A stretch of DNA of 9,189 bases, from assembly GCA_011330545.1 (NCBI GenBank), contig DRQI01000371.1, forward strand, positions 1 through 9,189, written 5' to 3'. Source of the stretch: Flavobacteriia bacterium (GTDB lineage: Bacteria > Bacteroidota > Bacteroidia > Flavobacteriales > Flavobacteriaceae). Below the pieces are notes generated by a model. The model had not been told where the DNA came from, did no database searches, and saw only the letters and a list, made by a program, of their open reading frames with translations. The position numbers and the translations under genes are program-made. The stretch's first letter is position 1. The number at the start of each line of letters is the position of its first letter. Of this stretch, positions 1 to 5,306 are shown piece after piece.

Positions 1-172
1 AAGTGAAAATAAAGAAGGTTATATTCAGGGGTATACCGAAAACTATGTCAGGGTTAAAACCCCATGGAACCCCCACTTGGCCAATACGCTTCACCTCATC
101 AAACTAACAGGTATCGATACTGACGGATTGGTACGTTTTGATTGGATAAAAGAACCCGTTTTTAGCGTATGA
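1..172 (+). CDS. mtaB: tRNA (t6A37) methylthiotransferase MtaB, C-terminal end (5' truncated)
   Basis: The frame is open from base 2 to the TGA at 170-172 and gives the last 56 residues of a protein whose start lies left of the window. The segment GYTENYVRVKTP, followed by NTLHLIKLTGID and GLVRFDW, matches the C-terminal TRAM RNA-binding region of flavobacterial MtaB. MtaB is a radical-SAM [4Fe-4S] enzyme that adds a methylthio group to N6-threonylcarbamoyladenosine at position 37 of ANN-decoding tRNAs, in the cytoplasm. The radical-SAM CxxxCxxC motif and the N-terminal UPF0004 domain would lie upstream and cannot be checked here. MiaB, the paralogue, normally has a different C-terminal wording, so MtaB is preferred. 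The stop overlaps the start of the next gene (ATGA), indicating co-transcription. Confidence 0.85.
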   Translation, partial: SENKEGYIQGYTENYVRVKTPWNPHLANTLHLIKLTGIDTDGLVRFDWIKEPVFSV

Positions 173-825
173 CCCATAAAACACACATCTATTTGGTTCC
201 AGGTTTGGCGGCAAGTTCCGCTATTTTTGAATACTTATCATTGCCCAAAGACCGATTTGCCATTCATTATTTAGATTGGCTCATTCCGCTATCGCAAACC
301 GAAAATATCAGTGATTATGCCCAACGCATGTGTAGCCGTATTTCCCATAAAAATCCTGTTTTGATAGGCGTTTCTTTTGGTGGGATTATGGTACAAGAAA
401 TGAGTAAGATCATTCCGGTAAAAAAAACGATTATTATTTCCAGCGTTAAATCTAAAAACGAACTCCCAAAACGCTTGAGGGTTGCCAAGGCTACCAAGGC
501 ATATAAACTTTTTCCGGCAAAAGCGGTGATGAATATCGAGAAATTTGCCCAATATGCTTTTGGAAATGCTGCCAAAAAAAGAGTAGACCTCTACCGCAAA
601 TACCTTTCTATGCGTGATGAAAATTACCTGCGATGGGCGGTTTACAATGTATTGCATTGGCAACAAGAAGCCGCATTACCGAATGTTGTACATATTCACG
701 GTGATAACGATGGGGTTTTTCCGATAAAACACATTCAACAATGTAGAATTATAGAAGGCGGAACACATATTATGATTTTAAATAAAGCTAAGCAAATTTC
801 TAAAATATTGGCTACAATAATTTAG
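169..825 (+). CDS. Small alpha/beta hydrolase of unknown substrate
   Basis: This 218-residue cytoplasmic protein has the layout of an alpha/beta-hydrolase fold. The N-terminal strand and oxyanion-hole loop are YLVPGLAAS (residues 8-16). The nucleophile elbow GVSFGG (67-72) places the serine at residue 69. HIHGDNDGVFP (175-185) carries the acidic residue of the triad (probably Asp181), and EGGTH (196-200) supplies His200. The serine, acid and histidine are therefore all present in the right order. There is no signal peptide or membrane segment. The ATG overlaps the mtaB stop by four bases, so translation is probably coupled. The short length leaves room for only a small lid, about residues 95-165, rich in Lys/Arg. 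Substrate and pathway are unknown; esterase, thioesterase or lipase-like activity are all possible. The family appears to be conserved in flavobacteria. Confidence 0.85.
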   Translation: MTHKTHIYLVPGLAASSAIFEYLSLPKDRFAIHYLDWLIPLSQTENISDYAQRMCSRISHKNPVLIGVSFGGIMVQEMSKIIPVKKTIIISSVKSKNELPKRLRVAKATKAYKLFPAKAVMNIEKFAQYAFGNAAKKRVDLYRKYLSMRDENYLRWAVYNVLHWQQEAALPNVVHIHGDNDGVFPIKHIQQCRIIEGGTHIMILNKAKQISKILATII

Positions 826-833
826 TATCTTGC
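808..833 (+). promoter_or_regulatory. Possible promoter for rfbC, overlapping the hydrolase 3' end
   Basis: TATCTTGC at 826-833 resembles the Bacteroidota -7 element TAnnTTTG with one T missing. A TTG at 808-810 could serve as the -33 element, but the spacing of 15 bases is shorter than usual. The site overlaps the hydrolase stop and lies about 24 bases before the rfbC start. It is a weak match; rfbC may instead be read only from the upstream promoter. Confidence 0.25.
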
Positions 834-856
834 AGCCATTAGAATTTTGAGCACGT

Positions 857-1396
857 ATGCAAATTGAAGAAACCTTTATCAAAGATTTACTTATCATTAC
901 TCCGGTTGTTTTTACAGATAATCGCGGTTATTTTTTAGAGAGCTATCACAAACAGAAATTGGCTTCTCAACTGAATGCCGATTTTGTTCAGGATAATGAG
1001 TCGCAATCACAAAAAGGGGTTTTACGCGGGTTACACTTTCAGAAACCCCCGTATTCTCAAGGAAAATTAGTGCGTGTTATTACCGGAAGCGTATTGGATG
1101 TTGCTGTAGATTTGCGAAAAGGCTCAACTACGTACGGCAAGCATTTCAAACACATACTCTCTTCTGAAAACAAAACGCAATTGTATGTTCCCGAAGGTTT
1201 TGCACATGGATTTTTGGTATTGGAAGACCGTACTATTTTTAGTTATAAATGTACCGGCTATTATCATAAAGAAGCCGAATGTTCGTTATTATGGAATGAT
1301 AGTACACTCAATATTGATTGGGAAATTGAAAACCCCATTATTTCTGATAAAGATAAAAATGCCGAAAAATTTGCTAATTTTAACTCCCCATTTTAA
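857..1396 (+). CDS. rfbC: dTDP-4-dehydrorhamnose 3,5-epimerase (RmlC)
   Basis: RmlC epimerises C3 and C5 of dTDP-4-keto-6-deoxy-D-glucose, the third step of dTDP-L-rhamnose synthesis for surface polysaccharides, in the cytoplasm. The 179-residue length is typical of this cupin family. Recognisable blocks are TDNRGYFLESY (20-30), QDNESQSQKGVLRGLHFQ (45-62) with the catalytic-base His60, QGKLVRVITGSVLDVAVDLR (68-87), VPEGFAHGFLVLED (111-124), FSYKCTGYY (128-136) with the catalytic Tyr130, and SDKDKNA (163-169), whose Asp166 probably pairs with the histidine. No active-site residue is missing. It starts at ATG 857, 31 bases after the hydrolase stop, and ends 12 bases before the transglycosylase. 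The partner genes rfbA, rfbB and rfbD are not in the window, so the pathway must be completed elsewhere. Confidence 0.95.
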   Translation: MQIEETFIKDLLIITPVVFTDNRGYFLESYHKQKLASQLNADFVQDNESQSQKGVLRGLHFQKPPYSQGKLVRVITGSVLDVAVDLRKGSTTYGKHFKHILSSENKTQLYVPEGFAHGFLVLEDRTIFSYKCTGYYHKEAECSLLWNDSTLNIDWEIENPIISDKDKNAEKFANFNSPF

Positions 1397-1408
1397 AAGC
1401 TCCCCGCT

Positions 1409-2335
1409 ATGAATAAATTTTTAAGAATAGTAATTGTACTCAGTATCATCATCACAAGTGGTGTATTGATTAATGCTACACAACAAAACCCTAAAGAAGA
1501 TTTAAAATTCAATAAAAAAATTGAGTTTAAAAATACCGACGATTCTTATGTTATTAAAGCGGTTAAAATTCCTGAAAATTTAGCATTTGCCGGAGAGAAA
1601 GTACCTTTGTACAAACACGATATTAAAGAGCGTATTGACAGAGAATTGTTAGTGAATACCTATTGGCAGTCGAATGCCTTACTATGGATAAAAAGGACAC
1701 ATAAATATTTCCCCATTATCGAGCCCATTTTAAAAGAAAAAGGCGTACCTGACGATTTTAAATATTTAGCGGTGATAGAAAGTGATTTGAGAAATGTTAC
1801 TTCCCCTGCCGGCGCCAAAGGATTTTGGCAATTGCTAAAAGATGCCGCCAAAGAAAACGGATTGGAAGTAAATGACAATGTTGATGAACGTTATCACCTT
1901 GAAAAAGCCACCCGTGCGGCTTGTGATTATATCTTAAGAGCCAAGAAAAAATTCGGGACTTGGACACTGGCAGCAGCGGCTTATCACGATGGTAATGGCG
2001 GACTCAACAAAAAACTTACCGAACAGCAAGTACACAGTTATTACGATGTACTTGCCGGAGAAAATACACAGCGCTATGTGCCGAGAATTTTGGCGGCAAA
2101 AGAAATTTTAAGCAATCCTAAAAAATACGGTTTTGAATTTGACGAAGAAGATTTATACAGTATGCCTAAAAGTTATCCTGTAAAAGTAGATACGCCCATC
2201 ACCAATATTGCAACCTTTGCTAAAAAATTTGGTATCAACTATAAAGAATTGAAATTGTACAATCCGTGGTTGCGTGAAAACAAATTGAACAACAAATCGC
2301 GTAGGGTGTATTATATTCAGATTCCTGAGAAATAG
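1409..2335 (+). CDS. Secreted lytic transglycosylase (GH23, MltD-like) with C-terminal LysM-like region
   Basis: This enzyme is predicted to cleave peptidoglycan glycan strands between MurNAc and GlcNAc, giving 1,6-anhydroMurNAc ends, in the periplasm. The first 23 residues form a signal peptide (MNKFLR, then a hydrophobic run to INA) with no lipobox cysteine, so it is not an obvious lipoprotein. The SLT/GH23 domain spans about residues 95-235. KYLAVIESDL (118-127) contains the catalytic Glu124, SPAGAKGFWQLL (132-143) follows, and DERYHLEKATRAACDYI (159-175) is the usual family helix. The last block reads AAYHDGNGGL (190-199), where most relatives have AYNxG, so the asparagine is replaced by His193. 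Residues 254-306 look like one degenerate LysM-type module (IATFAKKFGINYKELKLYNP). It sits 12 bases after rfbC and is probably co-transcribed with it. The family call is firm; activity is slightly less certain because of the substitution. Confidence 0.9.
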   Translation: MNKFLRIVIVLSIIITSGVLINATQQNPKEDLKFNKKIEFKNTDDSYVIKAVKIPENLAFAGEKVPLYKHDIKERIDRELLVNTYWQSNALLWIKRTHKYFPIIEPILKEKGVPDDFKYLAVIESDLRNVTSPAGAKGFWQLLKDAAKENGLEVNDNVDERYHLEKATRAACDYILRAKKKFGTWTLAAAAYHDGNGGLNKKLTEQQVHSYYDVLAGENTQRYVPRILAAKEILSNPKKYGFEFDEEDLYSMPKSYPVKVDTPITNIATFAKKFGINYKELKLYNPWLRENKLNNKSRRVYYIQIPEK

Positions 2336-2340
2336 TTTTC

Positions 2341-2374
2341 AGTTGGCAGTAGGCTGTTGGCAGTTGGCAGTTGC
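2341..2374 (+). repeat. Degenerate 7-bp tandem repeat (AGTTGGC)
   Basis: Five head-to-tail units lie six bases after the transglycosylase stop: AGTTGGC, AGTAGGC, TGTTGGC, AGTTGGC and a shortened AGTTGC. Similar GGCAGTTGGCAGT-type runs are a familiar intergenic sight in Bacteroidota genomes, usually just beyond gene ends. The array is GC-richer than its surroundings, non-coding and without obvious dyad symmetry. Its function is unknown; copy number may vary between strains. Confidence 0.75.
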
Positions 2375-2422
2375 TATATATGAAAAAGAATATGTTCTTC
2401 TAGAGTTTACTTCTACGCAAAG

Positions 2423-2450
2423 CCCTAAAAGGATTTGAAGCCTTTTTGGG
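2423..2450. terminator. Hairpin between convergent genes, possible bidirectional terminator
   Basis: CCCTAAAAGG (2423-2432) and CCTTTTTGGG (2441-2450) form a 10-bp stem with one mismatch around an 8-base loop. On the + strand it is followed by T-rich but interrupted sequence, so it is not a textbook intrinsic terminator. A further pairing, TAGAGT (2401-2406) with ACTCTA (2451-2456), could extend the structure across an internal loop. Its place between the transglycosylase and the FMN enzyme, which converge here, suits termination in both directions. The rest of the 184-base gap shows nothing recognisable. Confidence 0.5.
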
Positions 2451-2519
2451 ACTCTATTAATTTATTCAATTTTTAATATTGGTTGCTTTTGTGGTAAAAA
2501 TAGGTAAAATGTATTAAGG

Positions 2520-3461
2520 CTAACATTCACAAATTTTTTGTTTGGCTTTTTTAAAATCGCTTATAATTTCTTTTACAATTGCGGCTGCGGGTTTTATGTC
2601 GTGTATTAATCCTGATACTTGTCCTATTTCTAATTCACCTTCTTCCAAATCGCCTTCAAACATACCGCGCTTTGCCCTAGCCCTTCCTAGCAATTGCTTT
2701 AATTGCTCAACGGTTGGGTTTTGTTGATAGAGCCTTTGTAATTCATCATAAAATTTATTTTTTAACAAACGTACCGGAGCTAATTCTTTCAAAGTCAATT
2801 GGGTATCTCCTTCCTTAGCGGCTACTACTTTTTGTTTAAAATTACTATGTGAAGAGGCTTCATCACTTGCTACAAAGCGGCTTCCTATCTGTACGCCATC
2901 AGCGCCTAGTACCATTGCTGCTAGCATTCCGTTACCCGTAGCGATACCTCCGGCGGCTATCAACGGAAGTTGAATTTGTTCTCTGACCATTGGTATCAAC
3001 GTAAAAGTGGTTGTTTCATCTCGCCCGTTATGGCCTCCTGCTTCGAATCCTTCTGCTACCACAGCATCAACCCCTGCTTCTTGTGCTTTTAAAGCAAACT
3101 TTACACTACTCACCACATGAACTACGGTAATGCCGTTTTCTTTTAAAACCGGCGTCCATGTTTTAGGGTTTCCGGCAGAGGTAAACACTATTTTTACCCC
3201 TTCATCAATAATTATATTTATAATCTCTTCAATGTTAGGATATAGCATAGGTATATTCACTCCAAAAGATTTGTTTGTTGCTTTTTTACATTGTTGGATA
3301 TGTTCAAGTAAAATATCGGGGTACATAGATCCTGCCCCTATCAATCCCAAACCTCCGGCATTGCTTACTGCTGAGGCCAATTTCCAACCGCTTGCCCATA
3401 TCATTCCGGCTTGAATAATGGGGTATTCTATATTAAAAAGTCGGGTGATTTTTGTTTTCAT
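2520..3461 (-). CDS. Nitronate monooxygenase/FabK-like FMN-dependent oxidoreductase
   Basis: This is a 313-residue cytoplasmic TIM-barrel flavoprotein of the NMO/2-nitropropane dioxygenase family, which also includes enoyl-ACP reductase FabK. The N-terminus NIEYPIIQAGMIW (10-22) and SNAGGLGLIGAGS (33-45) are the FMN-binding strands. EGFEAGGHNGRD (137-148) contains His144, the conserved active-site histidine. LIAAGGIATG (167-176) and LGADGVQIGSRFVAS (185-199) form the phosphate-binding part. Family members oxidise nitronates such as propionate-3-nitronate, or reduce enoyl-ACP or quinones; sequence reading alone does not separate these. It begins at ATG 3461 with a candidate promoter just upstream and lies 130 bases beyond the secretion operon on the same strand. 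It is probably a separate unit, although no clear terminator divides them. Length and motifs are complete. Confidence 0.88.
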   Translation of the reverse strand: MKTKITRLFNIEYPIIQAGMIWASGWKLASAVSNAGGLGLIGAGSMYPDILLEHIQQCKKATNKSFGVNIPMLYPNIEEIINIIIDEGVKIVFTSAGNPKTWTPVLKENGITVVHVVSSVKFALKAQEAGVDAVVAEGFEAGGHNGRDETTTFTLIPMVREQIQLPLIAAGGIATGNGMLAAMVLGADGVQIGSRFVASDEASSHSNFKQKVVAAKEGDTQLTLKELAPVRLLKNKFYDELQRLYQQNPTVEQLKQLLGRARAKRGMFEGDLEEGELEIGQVSGLIHDIKPAAAIVKEIISDFKKAKQKICEC

Positions 3462-3483
3462 TTACTTTATCTTTTTTATTCTT

Positions 3484-3491
3484 CAAAGTTA
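3484..3491 (-). promoter_or_regulatory. Candidate Bacteroidota -7 element for the FMN oxidoreductase
   Basis: On the - strand this reads TAACTTTG, an exact match to the Bacteroidota -7 consensus TAnnTTTG, 22 bases before the ATG at 3461. No good TTG -33 element stands at the usual distance: a TTTT run is roughly correctly spaced, while the nearest TTGG is about 28 bases upstream. The 130-base gap that holds it (3462-3591) shows nothing else recognisable. Confidence 0.4.
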
Positions 3492-3591
3492 TTTAATGGT
3501 TCTCTTAAATTAAAATCACCAATCAGAACATCTCTTCTTACTTATCTACAACAATTTAAATACTTAATGTTAACTTTACAAAATGATTTTT

Positions 3592-4113
3592 TTATGCTTG
3601 TTCAACCAATTGTAACCATATTGTACATTCTAAAAAAACCGTATTACGCCTAAAATCTTTTTTCTTTTTAAAACTGACAGAAATTACTTTTCCTAATTTA
3701 TAATTCTGTTCTAGTTGGTAAATAAGCCGGGTGATTTTAGAAAAACTACCTTTTACTGTAAAAGAAAATGTAGTAAAAACAGCATTGTCTTTCTTAAAAA
3801 CATGTGGGTTGTTAAAGGCACTAATTTTGATATTAGTAGTATCTGCAAACGAGGTAATAGTGCTCAATAGATTATTTTGAGAAGAACTCTCTGTTGAGAT
3901 TTTTTTTGATTTTAAAATAGAATCGTAATATACATTTTGCACTCTAAGTTTTTCTAACTTTTGAGATATATTAGTAAACAGTTCTTTTTCTTTCTTTAAC
4001 TTGGCATATTGTTTTTTTAAAGCAACCGTTTTAGAAAAGGAAAATTGATAGCTTACCCAAAAGAGTACCGCCAACCCAATAATAAGTGCTATATTTCTCT
4101 GTTTTAAATTCAT
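3592..4113 (-). CDS. GspM/PilO-like inner-membrane platform protein
   Basis: This is a 173-residue bitopic membrane protein. A short cytoplasmic N-terminus is followed by one membrane segment (about residues 7-22), a Lys/Glu-rich coiled coil (about 29-66) and a periplasmic domain (about 80-170) with the alternating strand-helix pattern of the ferredoxin-like PilO/GspM fold (FTTFSFTVKGSFSKITRLIYQLE near 113-135). GspM and PilO partner GspL and PilN in the assembly platform that links the ATPase to pseudopilin assembly. The assignment rests on size, topology and position directly after the GspL-like gene, not on a strong signature motif. Its ATG overlaps the previous stop by four bases (ATGA, 4110-4113), so the two are probably made in a fixed ratio. 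It is the last gene of the operon in this window. Confidence 0.68.
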   Translation of the reverse strand: MNLKQRNIALIIGLAVLFWVSYQFSFSKTVALKKQYAKLKKEKELFTNISQKLEKLRVQNVYYDSILKSKKISTESSSQNNLLSTITSFADTTNIKISAFNNPHVFKKDNAVFTTFSFTVKGSFSKITRLIYQLEQNYKLGKVISVSFKKKKDFRRNTVFLECTIWLQLVEQA

Positions 4114-5306
4114 TGGGTAATTTTAATTTGTAATTCAAATTTAGTGGTGGTAGCTTTATCGGCTCCATACTCTACAATAATTACTTTATCAATCCAATCT
4201 TGTAATTCCAGTTTCTTTACCCATTTTGAAAACTCAACATTATCACTTGACTTCCCTTTTATTACAATGTTATATTTCTCCAATAAAATTTCTTCATCTT
4301 CTTTCGCATTTTTTACTAATGGTTGATATTTAATTTCAGATAGTAAAATAGATGCAGGAATTAGTTTTCCTACTTGGGCTAAATACCAAGATGCTTTTGA
4401 AGATGATAATGAGAAATTTTTAACCAACTGTTCTTTCTTTTGTACGGCATCGGTAAGTTTTAACAAAGTATTTTTATCAGTTTTATTCAACTCTAACGCT
4501 GCATTTAAATAATCTATTTTAGAAGTATAACTACTAAAAAACAAATAACTAATTAATAATAAAACAAATATGAATGCCAATCCGAATTTTAATAGTATTG
4601 AAAAAAGACGTTGTTGCTTAAAATTGTCATTTAGTTTATCTATTCGAGTACTAAAATTAGATACTGAATTCTTATGGCCTACATAATAATTCAAAATTCC
4701 CGCCAAGGATAGTATGTATTTTGATGCAACTTGAAGTCCGTTAATGGTATACAAATTTGATTGTAACCCGTTAGAGTAACTGATACTTTCTACAGCTCCG
4801 TTTTTTAAATAGATACTACTGTTAGAACTATATATTTCATCATCTTCAATAAAACCAGCCAATTGAAAGATTGCTAAATTACCAAGTGAAAACCCAACAA
4901 TCTGATAGCTTTCTTTTTGATACTCTTCAATTAAACTATCAACATACTCTTTTCTGCAAATGGCTATATAAGTATCACTTTTTGCGGTAGATACTTCATA
5001 ATAAAAATCTTCTTTTTTTAAATTAGGAAATGCCAACGCCAATGCTTTTTGTGCGTCAAAAACACCGTGTACACTTTTAAAAAGAACTTTCTCATTATTA
5101 ATAATTAAAGAAAGTGGCTGATTCTTAGGCAAAAAATCGATAAGTTTATCAATATCAGTACTTTTAAATGTCTTTTCAACCAAAAATTCGTCCTTCTTCT
5201 TTTTTAGGAGTAGGCCATATAACTTTTCTTGCCCATTTATAGAGGTGTGTTCAACACCACAAAACAGATTGCCAAACTTACTATATGTTATTATATGTGA
5301 CAGCAC
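4110..5306 (-). CDS. GspL-like platform protein (PilM-like domain fused to PilN-like domain)
   Basis: This 398-residue protein has GspL architecture. The cytoplasmic N-terminal part (1-233) resembles the actin-like fold of PilM/GspL, with a PilM-like stretch around ICRKEYVDSLIEEYQ (116-130) and IVGFSLGNLAIFQLAG (136-151). One membrane helix follows (about 235-258). The periplasmic part (259-398) has a coiled coil and a PilN-type domain with WYLAQVGKLIPASILLSEI (307-325) and a YNIVIKGKSSD strand (345-355). In type II secretion GspL recruits the GspE ATPase to the membrane and pairs with GspM. The start is GTG at 5304-5306, overlapping the secretin stop by one base (TAGTG). The protein contains no other methionine, so an ATG start is impossible in this frame. 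Similarity to characterised GspL is weak; the call relies on topology and gene order. Confidence 0.72.
   Translation of the reverse strand: MLSHIITYSKFGNLFCGVEHTSINGQEKLYGLLLKKKKDEFLVEKTFKSTDIDKLIDFLPKNQPLSLIINNEKVLFKSVHGVFDAQKALALAFPNLKKEDFYYEVSTAKSDTYIAICRKEYVDSLIEEYQKESYQIVGFSLGNLAIFQLAGFIEDDEIYSSNSSIYLKNGAVESISYSNGLQSNLYTINGLQVASKYILSLAGILNYYVGHKNSVSNFSTRIDKLNDNFKQQRLFSILLKFGLAFIFVLLLISYLFFSSYTSKIDYLNAALELNKTDKNTLLKLTDAVQKKEQLVKNFSLSSSKASWYLAQVGKLIPASILLSEIKYQPLVKNAKEDEEILLEKYNIVIKGKSSDNVEFSKWVKKLELQDWIDKVIIVEYGADKATTTKFELQIKITQ

Noticed and set aside
289..666. Antisense open frames of 125 and 86 codons inside the hydrolase gene
   Set aside because: They lie wholly inside a gene with clear alpha/beta-hydrolase motifs, show no domain features, and have no promoter or partner genes. 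They are shadows of the coding strand.
3541..3591. Intrinsic terminator after the GspM-like gene
   Set aside because: Only AT-rich sequence and a short GTTAAC palindrome are present. There is no stem strong enough to call, so read-through into the FMN enzyme gene cannot be excluded.
3411..3653. 80-codon + strand open frame across the gap between the FMN enzyme and the GspM-like gene
   Set aside because: It overlaps the ends of both - strand genes and has low-complexity hydrophobic composition with no recognisable family. The gap is better explained as a promoter region.
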